Positions 8,342 to 16,737 of a DNA stretch of 64,000 bases are shown piece after piece. Within the stretch, counting starts at the first letter, position 1. The number at the start of each line of letters is the position of its first letter. The position numbers and the translations under genes are program-made. The notes under the pieces were generated by a model, which was not told where the DNA came from, ran no database searches, and saw only the letters and a list, made by a program, of their open reading frames with translations. The stretch is from NCBI GenBank assembly GCA_031292915.1, contig JAUMSH010000056.1:8018-72017 (forward strand). Reading direction: 5' to 3'. The DNA comes from Collinsella sp. (GTDB lineage: Bacteria; Actinomycetota; Coriobacteriia; Coriobacteriales; Coriobacteriaceae).

Positions 8342-9331
8342 ATGGTAAGTATTGTTCTTGCTAGCCACGGGGACTTGGCAGCTGGAATCAAGCAGACGGG
8401 CTCGATGGTTTTTGGCGATCAGCCGTCTGTTGCCGTGGTCTCGCTCGAGCCGAGCATGGGCCCCGACGATTTCCGCGCCAAGGTCGAGGAAGCAGTCGCT
8501 TCCTTCGAGGACCAGGAGCAGGTGCTCTTCCTCGTTGATCTGTGGGGCGGCACGCCGTTCAACCAGATCAGCGGGCTCATCGAGGGCCACGATTCCTGGG
8601 CTATCGTCACCGGTGTCAACCTGCCTATGCTCATCGAGGCATATTCGCAGCGCTTTGACGCAAAGAACACTGCACATGCGATCGCAAAACATCTCGTGAC
8701 TGAGGCTAAGGCTGGCGTGCGCGTCAAGCCCGAGTCTCTGGAGCCCGAGGAGAAGAAGCCGGCTGCGGCCGCCGCTGCTCCTGCAGGCGCCATTCCTCCG
8801 GGAACGGTCATCGGCGACGGGCACATCAAGATTGCCCACGTCCGTATCGACACCCGTCTGCTTCATGGTCAGGTGGCCACCACGTGGACCAAGCAGATCA
8901 ACCCCAACCGCATCATCGTGGTTTCCGACGGCGTTGCTCACGACGAGCTCCGCAAGACCATGATCGAGCAGGCTGCCCCTCCGGGAGTCCATGCCAACGT
9001 CGTGCCCATCAAGAAGATGGCCGAGGTCGTCAAGGATACGCGCTTTGGTGACACCAAGGCCATGCTGCTCTTCGAGAACCCGCAGGATCTGCTCAAGGCC
9101 ATCGAGGCCGGCGTCGACATCAAGGAAGTCAACATCGGTTCCATGGCTCACTCCAAGGGCAAGGTCGTCGTCACCAACGCCGTCGCTATGGGCGATGACG
9201 ACGTCAAGACTCTCGAGGCCCTCAAGGCCAAGGGCGTCAAGTTCGAGGTCCGCAAGGTTCCTTCGGATTCCTCTGAGGATCTCGACGCCATGTTGAAGAA
9301 AGCTAAGGCCGAACTGGCCGCTCAAGCATAG
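8342..9331 (+). CDS. manX: Mannose-family PTS enzyme IIAB
   Basis: 329 residues; ATG taken over the in-frame GTG one codon earlier because AAGGAGG then sits 7 bases away. Residues 1-130 are the EIIA domain, with the phosphorylated His in IVLASHGDLA and the family motif DLWGGTPFNQ. An Ala/Pro-rich linker at about 137-155 joins it to the EIIB domain, whose active His lies in DTRLLHGQV. The domain relays phosphate from HPr to the incoming sugar. It heads an IIAB-IIC-IID operon. The mannose/glucose/fructose/amino-sugar family is clear, but the substrate is not, so the gene symbol names the family and not a proven sugar. Confidence 0.93.
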   Translation: MVSIVLASHGDLAAGIKQTGSMVFGDQPSVAVVSLEPSMGPDDFRAKVEEAVASFEDQEQVLFLVDLWGGTPFNQISGLIEGHDSWAIVTGVNLPMLIEAYSQRFDAKNTAHAIAKHLVTEAKAGVRVKPESLEPEEKKPAAAAAAPAGAIPPGTVIGDGHIKIAHVRIDTRLLHGQVATTWTKQINPNRIIVVSDGVAHDELRKTMIEQAAPPGVHANVVPIKKMAEVVKDTRFGDTKAMLLFENPQDLLKAIEAGVDIKEVNIGSMAHSKGKVVVTNAVAMGDDDVKTLEALKAKGVKFEVRKVPSDSSEDLDAMLKKAKAELAAQA

Positions 9332-9349
9332 TAAAGGAGGGTCCGATAC

Positions 9350-10168
9350 ATGTCTGCAATCACTATTCTGCTTGTTGCGATTGTCGCGTTGCTTGCCGGT
9401 ATGGAAGGCATTCTGGATGAGTTCCAGTTCCATCAGCCGCTCGTGGCATGCACGCTTATCGGTCTCGTAACCGGTCACCTTCAGGAGGGCATCCTCCTGG
9501 GCGGTTCGCTCCAGATGATGGCCCTTGGCTGGGCTAACGTCGGCGCCGCCGTCGCGCCTGACGCCGCTCTGGCCTCGGTCGCTTCTTCGATCATCATGGT
9601 GCTCGCCCTCAACGGCGGCGCCACTGATTCGGCCAAGGCCGTTACCGCGGCCATCGCCGTCGCCGTCCCGCTGTCGGTCGCTGGTCTGTTCCTGACCATG
9701 ATCTGCCGTACCATTGCTACCGCTATCGCTCACGCCATGGACGGTTGCGCCGAGAAGGGCGACTTCTCCGGCATCGAGCGCTGGCAGTACGCTGCCATCC
9801 TCATGCAGGGCCTTCGTATCGCCATCCCGGCAGTACTTCTGTGCATCATCCCGGCCGAGGCCGTTACCAACGCGCTTAACGCTATGCCCGACTGGCTGTC
9901 CGGCGGCATGGCTGTCGGCGGCGGCATGGTCGCTTCCGTCGGTTACGCCATGGTCATCAACATGATGGCCACCAAGGAGACCTGGCCGTTCTTCATCCTC
10001 GGCTTTGTCCTTGCTGCCATCCCTCAGCTCACGCTGATCGCCCTTGGCCTCATCGGCATCTCCCTTGCCCTCATCTACCTTGGCCTTAAGGATCTGGCCA
10101 AGCAGGGTGGCGGCATGGGCGGCGGCTCCGGTGACCCGCTCGGCGACATTCTGAACGATTACGAGTAG
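9350..10168 (+). CDS. manY: Mannose-family PTS enzyme IIC
   Basis: 272 residues, hydrophobic throughout with about seven or eight membrane segments. The N-terminal pattern of GMEGILDEFQFHQPLVACTL and the loop EGILLGGSLQMMALGWANVG are hallmarks of ManY-type permeases. It forms the membrane sugar channel with IID. It starts 18 bases after the IIAB stop with AAAGGAGG upstream, so it is translated from the same mRNA. The C-terminal Gly-rich tail (GGGMGGGSG) is a short soluble extension. Confidence 0.93.
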   Translation: MSAITILLVAIVALLAGMEGILDEFQFHQPLVACTLIGLVTGHLQEGILLGGSLQMMALGWANVGAAVAPDAALASVASSIIMVLALNGGATDSAKAVTAAIAVAVPLSVAGLFLTMICRTIATAIAHAMDGCAEKGDFSGIERWQYAAILMQGLRIAIPAVLLCIIPAEAVTNALNAMPDWLSGGMAVGGGMVASVGYAMVINMMATKETWPFFILGFVLAAIPQLTLIALGLIGISLALIYLGLKDLAKQGGGMGGGSGDPLGDILNDYE

Positions 10169-10184
10169 GAGGGGAGTGATACAT

Positions 10185-11105
10185 ATGGCAGAGAACAAGA
10201 TTCAGCTCACCAAGGCTGACCGCAAGAAGGTTTGCTTCCGTCATCAGTTCCTTCAGGGCTCGTGGAACTACGAGCGTATGCAGAACGGCGGCTGGTGCTT
10301 CGCAATGATCCCTGCGATCAAGAAGCTCTACACCAGCAAGGATGACCAGATTGCCGCTCTTAAGCGCCACCTGGAGTTCTATAACACCCACCCCTATGTT
10401 TCCGCCCCCGTCATTGGCGTTACCCTCGCTCTCGAGGAGGAGCGCGCCAACGGTGCCCCGATTGACGACGTCGCCATTCAGGGCGTCAAGGTCGGTATGA
10501 TGGGCCCGCTCGCCGGTGTCGGCGACCCCGCCTTCTGGTTCACCCTTCGCCCGATTCTGGGTGCTCTGGGCGCTTCCCTGGCCCTGTCCGGCAGCATCGC
10601 CGGTCCGCTGCTGTTCTTCTTCGCGTGGAACATCATCCGTTACGCCTTCCTGTGGTACACGCAGGAGTTTGGCTACAAGGTCGGCTCCTCCATCGCCAAG
10701 GACCTCTCCGGCGGTCTGATGGGCAAGGTCACCGAGGGTGCTTCCATCCTGGGTATGTTCATCATCGGCGCCCTGGTCGAGCGCTGGGTGTCCATCTCCT
10801 TCACCCCGGTCGTCTCCAAGGTCACGCAGTCTGCTGGCGCCTTTATCGACTGGGCTAACCTGCCCTCCGGTTCTGAGGGTGTCAAGGAAGCACTGACGAT
10901 GTATAACTCCATTGGTGCTAACGCCCTTGATCAGGTGAAGGTCACCACGCTTCAGGCCAACCTCGATCAGCTCATCCCCGGCCTTGCCGCCGTGTGCCTG
11001 ACCCTGCTGGTCTGCAAGCTCCTCAAGAAGAAGGTCAGCCCGATCGTCATCATCCTGGCTCTCTTCGCCATCGGCATCATCGGTCGCGTCTGCGGCTTCA
11101 TGTAA
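10185..11105 (+). CDS. manZ: Mannose-family PTS enzyme IID
   Basis: 306 residues; the ATG follows AGGAGGGG, so the in-frame GTG nine bases earlier is less likely. ManZ features seen: FRHQFLQGSWNYERMQNGGW near the N-terminus, NTHPYVSAPVIGV, and GPLAGVGDPAFW; the C-terminus has several membrane helices. IID completes the permease with IIC. It closes the PTS operon and is followed by an intrinsic terminator at 11162-11205, beyond which the DUF956 gene continues on the same strand. Confidence 0.93.
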   Translation: MAENKIQLTKADRKKVCFRHQFLQGSWNYERMQNGGWCFAMIPAIKKLYTSKDDQIAALKRHLEFYNTHPYVSAPVIGVTLALEEERANGAPIDDVAIQGVKVGMMGPLAGVGDPAFWFTLRPILGALGASLALSGSIAGPLLFFFAWNIIRYAFLWYTQEFGYKVGSSIAKDLSGGLMGKVTEGASILGMFIIGALVERWVSISFTPVVSKVTQSAGAFIDWANLPSGSEGVKEALTMYNSIGANALDQVKVTTLQANLDQLIPGLAAVCLTLLVCKLLKKKVSPIVIILALFAIGIIGRVCGFM

Positions 11106-11161
11106 GCACGTTTCGGCTTAAGACCGAGAATTGTTAGGCAAGGGCTTTTGAGCCATTGAAA

Positions 11162-11205
11162 CGGACCGCACCCGGTGTGTACACTGGATGCGGTCCGATT
11201 GTTTT
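11162..11205 (+). terminator. Intrinsic terminator after the PTS permease genes
   Basis: CGGACCGCA at 11162-11170 pairs with TGCGGTCCG at 11189-11197 and is followed by ATTGTTTTATTT. It precedes the DUF956 start by about 20 bases, so that gene is expressed by read-through or its own promoter. Confidence 0.85.
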
Positions 11206-11225
11206 ATTTGGAGGGCGAGGCGCGC

Positions 11226-11624
11226 ATGGCGCAATCTCAGAACAGCACGGTCGATCTGGCAACGCCGGCAACCTGCCTGATGGGGCTTACCAGCCACGGT
11301 AACGTGATGGTGGGCAATAAGGCGTTCGAGTATTACAACGAGCGCAATCCCGAGGATTATATTCAAATCCCGTGGGACGAGGTCGACTATATTGCCGCCG
11401 AGGTTTTACGCGGCACCAAGAAGATCACGCGTTTTGCCATCTTCACCAAGGACAACGGTCACTTTACGTTTTCGACGCGCGACGACAAAGAGACGCTTCG
11501 TGCTGTCCGAAAGTACGTCGACGAGGATAAGCTTGTGCGTTCGCCCGACTTTATCGATGTGACGGCCAAGGGCGCCAAGAGCATCCCCTCCGTTATCAAA
11601 AACCTCTTCCACAAAGGTAACTAG
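11226..11624 (+). CDS. DUF956 family protein linked to mannose-type PTS (ManO-like)
   Basis: 132 residues. DUF956 proteins are small cytoplasmic proteins found next to mannose-family PTS genes in many Gram-positives, where the homologue is called ManO and is implicated in regulation of the operon. Visible features: ATCLMGLTSHGNVMVGNKAFEYYN near the N-terminus, IPWDEVDYIAAEV, and a C-terminal basic helix ending FHKGN. GGAGGG lies about ten bases before the ATG. The gene follows the operon terminator, so it may be made at a lower level than the permease. The biochemical role is not established. Confidence 0.85.
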   Translation: MAQSQNSTVDLATPATCLMGLTSHGNVMVGNKAFEYYNERNPEDYIQIPWDEVDYIAAEVLRGTKKITRFAIFTKDNGHFTFSTRDDKETLRAVRKYVDEDKLVRSPDFIDVTAKGAKSIPSVIKNLFHKGN

Positions 11625-11633
11625 CTCTTCACA

Positions 11634-11700
11634 AGTTGCGGTGAAATAGTTCCTAAATACGGCTTTAGATGCTTTAGGCAAGAACTATTCCACCGCAACT
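11634..11700. repeat. 67-bp palindromic dispersed repeat, copy 2
   Basis: Same ends and length as the copy at 7948-8014; the outer 19 bases of each arm are identical to that copy while the 29-base centre differs. It lies 9 bases after the DUF956 stop and before the tRNA-Arg promoter. Confidence 0.9.
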
Positions 11701-11759
11701 TCGAAGTCTAGTCATGCGACGTATGGCGATGCAGTAAATCTGCTACACTAGTACAACAT

Positions 11760-11835
11760 GCCTCCGTAGCTCAGGGGATAGAGCACCGCTCTCCTAAAGC
11801 GGGTGTCGACGGTTCGAATCCGCCCGGGGGCACCA
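11760..11835 (+). tRNA. tRNA-Arg (anticodon CCU), insertion site of the mobile element
   Basis: A 76-base cloverleaf: acceptor GCCTCCG with CGGGGGC (one T-G pair), D-arm GCTC/GAGC, anticodon stem CCGCT/AGCGG with loop CTCCTAA, T-loop TTCGAAT and encoded CCA. The T-stem GACGG/CCGCC has one A-C mismatch. TACACT at about 11743 is a plausible -10 box. The 3' half from 11790 is duplicated at 25248, so the element restores a full gene on integration. The original terminator of this tRNA is now about 13.5 kb away, and the element supplies another at 11845. Confidence 0.95.
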
Positions 11836-11837
11836 GA
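11790..11837 (+). other. attL (48-bp core in the tRNA 3' end)
   Basis: From TCTCCTAAAGCGGG through GGGGGCACCAGA; identical to 25248-25295. The left boundary is set by divergence (gc before it here, ata at the right copy). Confidence 0.9.
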
Positions 11838-11844
11838 CAAATCG

Positions 11845-11885
11845 CAGGTCAGGAGTTAATTTTGCTTCTGACCTGTTCTGGTTTT
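11845..11885 (+). terminator. Element-borne terminator downstream of tRNA-Arg
   Basis: CAGGTCAG (11845-11852) pairs with CTGACCTG (11868-11875), then TTCTGGTTTT. It replaces the native tRNA terminator displaced to 25304. Confidence 0.75.
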
Positions 11886-12288
11886 AGGGTTAAGAACTGC
11901 TTTTGTTTGTAAATCTGGTAAGTAAATAATTTAACTTACCGAGTTTTCCACTGAAAACAGGAAATCACCATTTTGGGGATAAAAAGTTTTCAACAGCCGT
12001 TAGTCGGTTCCATTTTGGTGAAGCGCTTCCTCAATTTGGGTAAAAAATTTCACCATTTTGATGATTCGGCTGCTTTGAGTTTTTGATAAAAATGCCTGTT
12101 CAGAAGCTTGAGCTATACCCATTTTGGTGAAACCAATTAATAGAGAAATATACTATAAAGATATAGGGACGGCGATGCCGTCCTCTTCGCTCGCGAAGCT
12201 CGCTGCGCGGCCACGTACCGTGTCCTTGCCGCCGGCTGTGCCGTCGATTGATTCGCTCACTGCGTTCGCTGATTGATTGATTGATGGA
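11886..12288. other. Gene-free AT-rich left end of the element with iterated CCATTTTG motif
   Basis: About 400 bases without a credible gene. The motif CCATTTTG occurs four times in the same orientation at 11968, 12010, 12053 and 12119, often extended to CACCATTTTGGTGAA. The first three are 42 and 43 bp apart (four helical turns). A further degenerate copy, CAATTTGGGTAAA, lies at 12032. To the right are a GGACGGC-gat-GCCGTCC hairpin at 12167-12183, a TTCGCTCGCGAA palindrome and a short TGAT run. This may be a binding array for an element protein or an origin. Confidence 0.55.
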
Positions 12289-12537
12289 CTAATCCGTTTT
12301 CTCAGTCACACCAGTCATGAGTGCAGCGATTGTCATGTCGAATCCGTTAGCAATTTTACAGAGGTTAGAAAGACTGACATTTCTTCGTCCGACCTCTATC
12401 GAGGCGTAGTAAGACCTGTCCATGCCGATGCGATTCGCAAATTGTACTTGAGAGTAACCAGACTTTGATCTTAATTCTTTGCAGCGTAGACCAAAGGATC
12501 GTTGTAGCGGCGAGATATCCATGACAAAAAGAGTCAT
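12289..12537 (-). CDS. XRE-family helix-turn-helix regulator
   Basis: 82 residues from the ATG at 12537. A Cro/C1-type HTH fills most of the protein: LRCKELRSKSGYSQVQFANR, GMDRSYYASIEVGRRNVSLS, LCKIANGFDM. There is no Shine-Dalgarno sequence, but a TTGTAT-16-TATACA promoter ends 7 bases before this ATG, so the mRNA is probably leaderless. A TTG at 12558 would add seven residues but would overlap the promoter spacer. The gene is divergent from the giant surface-protein gene and lies beside a dyad that contains both promoters, so autoregulation and control of the surface protein are likely. Confidence 0.88.
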   Translation of the reverse strand: MTLFVMDISPLQRSFGLRCKELRSKSGYSQVQFANRIGMDRSYYASIEVGRRNVSLSNLCKIANGFDMTIAALMTGVTEKTD

Positions 12538-12578
12538 GGATTGTTGTATAAAAGCCAACGGACTATATACAATAATCC
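12538..12578. promoter_or_regulatory. Symmetric divergent promoter-operator
   Basis: GGATTGTTGTATA (12538-12550) and TATACAATAATCC (12566-12578) are inverted with 12 of 13 matches, centre 12558. On each strand the arms supply TTGTAT as -35 and TATACA as -10 with a 16-bp spacer, one reading left into the XRE gene and one right towards the surface-protein gene. A second inverted repeat, CCATGAC-7-GTCATGG at 12519-12539, overlaps the XRE start. Confidence 0.6.
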
Positions 12579-12661
12579 CAGTTAAGGCGCATAATTATCT
12601 CTATTGGAAAGCGCTCTGATGCCCAGTCGGATAGGGCACGGAAAAGGAATGGAACAGCACA

Positions 12662-15600
12662 ATGACCCAGGGAAAGCACTTCGCTGCCGGCGGCGATCAC
12701 TTCGCCGCACTGCCAAACAAGAAGATTCACACTCCGAAGGGGATCGCGCGTCTGACCGTCACCGCGGCGACCATGGCCGCCATGACCGGATCGAGCCTCA
12801 TCTCACCGTTCACGGCATTCGCCCAGACCGGTGACGGGGGCACGCAGCACCCCGCCGTGATGTCGCCGATCGCCGCCCATGCCGGCGCGGCATCCGGTAC
12901 CGGCGCGAAATCCGCCGCACAGACCATCGCGGACCTGCAGAAGGCAGTCGACGAGGCGAAGGCGAAGGAGGACGCCGCCAAGGCATCCTACGATGAGGCC
13001 GCCGGTCCCTACAACGAGGCGGCTTCCGCCCGCGACCAGGCCAAGGCATCCTACGATTCGGCGGTCAGCGCCGGCACGGCAGCCGACCGAGCGGCAATGG
13101 ACGAGTACGCCCGTCAGGTCGCGGAGGGCAAGGACGCCGCCGGTGCCGCCGGCAAGGACCTCGAGCAGGCGAAGGCGGGTCTCGCAGACGCCAAGGCGGA
13201 TGCGTCCGAGGAGGACGAAGCGTACCAGTCCGCCCTCAAGGCGGCCCAGGATGCCAAGGATGCCCTCGATAAAGCCAAGGCAGATGCCGTAAGCGCCACC
13301 CCGGAGGCAATCAGTGCCGCCGAGCAGGCCGTGCGCGACGCCCAGGCTGCCGTGGACAGGGCACAGGCTGAACTTGACAACGCCAACGCGACGCTTGCCG
13401 ATGCCCAGTCCAAGCTGGTTGCGGCCCAGTCTGCAAAGGATTCCGCCGATGCCGTCCTCTCTGCAGCCCAGCAGAACAAGGACGCGGCGGATGCGAAGGC
13501 CGCAGCCGCCAGCGCCGCCTATGAGCAGGCGAAAGCAGACCTCGCTGCAGCGGAGGCAGGCGCCAGCGGTCCGGAGTACGATGCGGCAAAACAGAAGGTC
13601 GCGGACGCGGAGGCAGCCCTCGCCGCCGCACGAGCGGTGCAGTCCCAGTGCGAGTCCGAGCTCGAGCAGGCGCAGTCCGCTGCGGCAACGGCACAGACCG
13701 AACTGAATGATGCCCAGGCGTCCCTCTCCGCGAAGCAGCAGGCCGCGACCGATGCCGAATCCGGCGTGAACGCCGCCCAGTCCGCACTCGATGCCGCGAA
13801 CGCCGACCTCGATGCCGCCAAGCAGGCGAATGCCGATGCCGTCGCCAAGCTGGATGCAGCGAAGCAGGCTGTCAAGGACGCCGAGTCCGCCAAGGCAGCC
13901 GCCGACGAAGAGCTCGCGAACGCCAAGGCCGCAAAGGATACCGCAGACGCCGCCGTGACCGCCGCGCAGCAGAAGGTCGGCGAGGCCCAGGCGAAACTCG
14001 ATACCGCCGACGCGCAGCTCAAGCAGGGAGCCATCGGCTTCTTCCGTGCCATGGGTGCCGAAGATGCAGCCAACATCATCCTGAACGCCAAATATGCCGG
14101 AAAGACCGAAGTCGGCAACTCCAAGGACGCCACGTCTCTTGACAATATGCTCAATGCGATCAGGTGGATGAAGTCCGTCAACGACTACCGCAAGTCGGTC
14201 GGCCTGTCCGAGCTCCAGGTCACCTACAAGCTCATCGCCGGTGCCATTGCGGATGCCAACTACAGTGACACCGTGCTCGATCATGCCCGTCAATATGATT
14301 TTGCCGAAAACCTGGCATGGAATTACGGAATCGATCCGAGTGGGCAGTGGATCGAGCAGGAGAAGGGCTTTTTCGACAAGGCAACGGAGGCCCTTTATGG
14401 AGTCACCGGTCTTGTCGGCAAGGATGCCTATGATTTCTATGCAAAGAACGGCGTCGCAATCAACCATTGGATTGCAGACAACTGCCGCTGGGAGAACGGC
14501 AGCAGCGGCACCGTCGGCCATTACATGAACATCATCAATCCCGAACTCGCCGTTATGGGAATGGCAACCTGCACCAAGGGTACCATGTCCGGGCTTCAGA
14601 CGCAGTGCTACACCGCAGAGATCTCCGGCTGGTCCGGCTCCGGTTGGAACACGAACCCCATCTCCGTCGACGAGTACGAGCAAAAGCTGACCTCCTATAT
14701 CAACGGTCTCAAGAACGCCAAGAGCGCACTCGACGCAGCCAAGGCCGATCTCGCATCCAAGAAGCAGGCAGCCGCCGGCGCCGCCACAACCGTCCAGCAG
14801 AAGCAGGTCGCAGCGGATTCCGCACAGGCAGATGTCGATGCCGCGAAGCAGGATGTCACCGATGCCCAGCATGCCGTCGATGCCGCCAAGACTGATCTCG
14901 CATCCAAGCAGCAGGGCGTCACGGATGCCCAGACCGAGCTTGATGCGGCGAAATCGGACCTCGATGCCGCCAACGCGGCAGTCGATATGGCAAAGTCGAC
15001 CGTCCAGCAGAAGCAGGTCACCTTTGATGCCGCCAATGCGGTCGTAACGGCCGCCCAGACCAAGCTGGATTCCGCCAAGGCGGACACCGAGGCCAAGCAG
15101 CAGGACGTCATGGATGCGAACGCCGATCTCGCGAAGTTCTTCCAGGACGTCGCTGACGCCAAGAAGGCGCTCGATACCGCAAAGAGCGTCCATGACGCGG
15201 CGGCAGCCGATCAGGTCGAGAAGGCGACCGTCCTCGCCGCCGCCGAGCAAAAGGCGGACGCCACCGCACGCGCCCTCGCGGATGTCCAGCGTGCCGTCGA
15301 TGCCGCCAAGGCCGACACCGGCGTTGCCGCCGACAGGCTTACCGGCTCCCAGACCGATCTCGAGGACGCACAGTCGAACCTCGACATCCTCACCGGCCTT
15401 GCCGCGAAGCTCGCAGAGGCACAGCAGCGCGAGCAGGATGCAGTAAAGGCCGTCAATGACACCAAGGCCGCCCTCGATGCCGCGAAGGCGGATACCGCCG
15501 CCGCCGAGTCCCTGGTCTCCGCCGCCGAGCAGGCGAAGGCGCAGGCAGACGCCAAGCTGTCGAAGCTGAACTCCATCGACGCCGGCGCGGCGATCGCTTC

Positions 15601-16018
15601 CGGCCATGACGCGAACGCGGATGACGCCCTCAACGCGCTTTTCGCCGCAGCAGTCGAGGCACGTGCCAAGGTCGCGCCCACAAAGGCAATCCTGGACGAG
15701 AAGCAGGCCGCGGTGGACGGGCTCCAGTCCGGCTATGATGCGGCACTCGTCGCCTACGAGCAGGCGAAGTCCGACCGCATCGCGGCGGAGCAGAAGCTTT
15801 CCGATGAGATCGCACGACAGGAGGCAGAGGAGGTCGCAAAGCAGCAGGCGGCATACACCCCGAAGCATCTCGCCGGCACGGATACCGCCCAGCCCGGCAG
15901 CCTCGCCCAGACCGGTGACCGCGCGGAACTCATCGGCGAGACGTTCGTCATCGGCGGTACCGTCCTCGTGGCAGCCGGCGTCTTCCTCGATCAAAAGAAG
16001 CGCCGCGAGCAGATGTAA
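12662..16018 (+). CDS. Giant Ala-rich surface protein with central CAP domain and LAQTG sorting signal
   Basis: 1118 residues. An extended N-region (about 30 residues) precedes a hydrophobic signal segment ending near AFAQ at about 55. Residues about 85-455 and 690-1060 are long Ala/Lys/Asp/Gln heptad coiled coils with many repeats of the type ADAxxxLDAAxxxL. Between them, at about 460-685, is a compact domain with SVNDYRKSVGLSEL, HARQYDFAENLAWNYG and GHYMNIINPELAVMGMA, which fits the CAP/SCP fold. The C-terminus has LAQTGD at about 1081, a hydrophobic stretch and KKRREQM, a sortase signal; the LAxTG form is the type used by class E sortases of actinobacteria. AAAAGGAA precedes the ATG. The role is probably adhesion; no ligand can be read. 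Confidence 0.9.
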   Translation: MTQGKHFAAGGDHFAALPNKKIHTPKGIARLTVTAATMAAMTGSSLISPFTAFAQTGDGGTQHPAVMSPIAAHAGAASGTGAKSAAQTIADLQKAVDEAKAKEDAAKASYDEAAGPYNEAASARDQAKASYDSAVSAGTAADRAAMDEYARQVAEGKDAAGAAGKDLEQAKAGLADAKADASEEDEAYQSALKAAQDAKDALDKAKADAVSATPEAISAAEQAVRDAQAAVDRAQAELDNANATLADAQSKLVAAQSAKDSADAVLSAAQQNKDAADAKAAAASAAYEQAKADLAAAEAGASGPEYDAAKQKVADAEAALAAARAVQSQCESELEQAQSAAATAQTELNDAQASLSAKQQAATDAESGVNAAQSALDAANADLDAAKQANADAVAKLDAAKQAVKDAESAKAAADEELANAKAAKDTADAAVTAAQQKVGEAQAKLDTADAQLKQGAIGFFRAMGAEDAANIILNAKYAGKTEVGNSKDATSLDNMLNAIRWMKSVNDYRKSVGLSELQVTYKLIAGAIADANYSDTVLDHARQYDFAENLAWNYGIDPSGQWIEQEKGFFDKATEALYGVTGLVGKDAYDFYAKNGVAINHWIADNCRWENGSSGTVGHYMNIINPELAVMGMATCTKGTMSGLQTQCYTAEISGWSGSGWNTNPISVDEYEQKLTSYINGLKNAKSALDAAKADLASKKQAAAGAATTVQQKQVAADSAQADVDAAKQDVTDAQHAVDAAKTDLASKQQGVTDAQTELDAAKSDLDAANAAVDMAKSTVQQKQVTFDAANAVVTAAQTKLDSAKADTEAKQQDVMDANADLAKFFQDVADAKKALDTAKSVHDAAAADQVEKATVLAAAEQKADATARALADVQRAVDAAKADTGVAADRLTGSQTDLEDAQSNLDILTGLAAKLAEAQQREQDAVKAVNDTKAALDAAKADTAAAESLVSAAEQAKAQADAKLSKLNSIDAGAAIASGHDANADDALNALFAAAVEARAKVAPTKAILDEKQAAVDGLQSGYDAALVAYEQAKSDRIAAEQKLSDEIARQEAEEVAKQQAAYTPKHLAGTDTAQPGSLAQTGDRAELIGETFVIGGTVLVAAGVFLDQKKRREQM

Positions 16019-16025
16019 AAGCGAG

Positions 16026-16066
16026 CCGGGCGTTGGATATCGGCTGGTGTCCAACGCCCGGTTTCA
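16026..16066 (+). terminator. Strong terminator after the surface-protein gene
   Basis: CCGGGCGTTGGA (16026-16037) pairs perfectly with TCCAACGCCCGG (16050-16061), followed by TTTCAT. The next gene starts just after, so it is partly shielded from the surface-protein promoter. Confidence 0.85.
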
Positions 16067-16083
16067 TGGGCAGGGAGATCGGT

Positions 16084-16737
16084 GTGAGAACAAAGGCTAT
16101 TATCGTTGCGCTTCTGGTGTGCCTTTCGGCACCTCAACTTGGATGTGCCAGCGTTGCAAAGCAAGGGAGCGGCTCTACGGAAAGGGCCGCCACAGCGGTA
16201 AAAAATAAAGACAAAAAGAAGCCGAGCGAAGAAAAGGCGACGCAAACCTCTGGAACCAAGACCGAGGAGAAGAAAGAATCCGACAGCAAGGACGAGCAGT
16301 CCGATGACTCCAAGAAGGAGGATAACAAGTCTTCCGACTCGTCGAAGTCTGACAGCAAGGGAAACTCCTCCGACTCGAAGCAGAATTCCGGCAATTCACA
16401 GGGTTCCGGCAGCAATAATTCCTCTTCCAACAGCGGTAGCCAGAAGAAATGGGTTGCCGAGCAGGGCCACTGGGAAACCGACTACAGCCAGGTCTGGGTA
16501 CCGAACGTGGTATACACGCGTCATCCTCGTTTCTGGGTCAATCATGGTGGTACTATGGTAGGGCCCTTCGATTCATCCGATGCTGCCTACGCTTGGATTA
16601 TTAACGATGGCGAAAACGGCGGTATCGGTGGATCCGTTGTAGATGATTCGTATACCACCTCTGAGGACCAGGGACATTATGAACAGCAGGCTACGGGACA
16701 GCATTGGGTTGTCGACGTCGCCGGTCACTGGGAGTAA
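16084..16737 (+). CDS. Probable lipoprotein with Ser/Lys/Asp-rich linker and GHWE repeats
   Basis: 217 residues from GTG, chosen because AGGGAG lies 6 bases before it; an ATG at 16066 would add six residues. A hydrophobic N-terminal segment ends in LGC, a weak lipobox, so lipid attachment is likely but not certain. Residues about 30-135 are low-complexity Ser/Lys/Asp/Glu/Asn, then comes a folded region with GHWETDYSQVWVPN, HPRFWVNHGGTMVGPF and a C-terminal HWVVDVAGHWE. The GHW/GHY repeats recall short repeats in other Gram-positive surface proteins; I cannot name the domain. It follows the CAP surface protein on the same strand and is probably a partner at the cell surface. Confidence 0.75.
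   Translation: MRTKAIIVALLVCLSAPQLGCASVAKQGSGSTERAATAVKNKDKKKPSEEKATQTSGTKTEEKKESDSKDEQSDDSKKEDNKSSDSSKSDSKGNSSDSKQNSGNSQGSGSNNSSSNSGSQKKWVAEQGHWETDYSQVWVPNVVYTRHPRFWVNHGGTMVGPFDSSDAAYAWIINDGENGGIGGSVVDDSYTTSEDQGHYEQQATGQHWVVDVAGHWE

Noticed and set aside
12262..12285. Short TGAT tandem run considered as a CRISPR or satellite
   Set aside because: Only a few 4-bp units, no spacers, no cas genes in the window.
12803..16054. Long antisense frame opposite the Ala-rich surface protein
   Set aside because: Its Gly/Leu/Arg-rich sequence is the complement of repeated Ala-rich heptads; no ribosome site.
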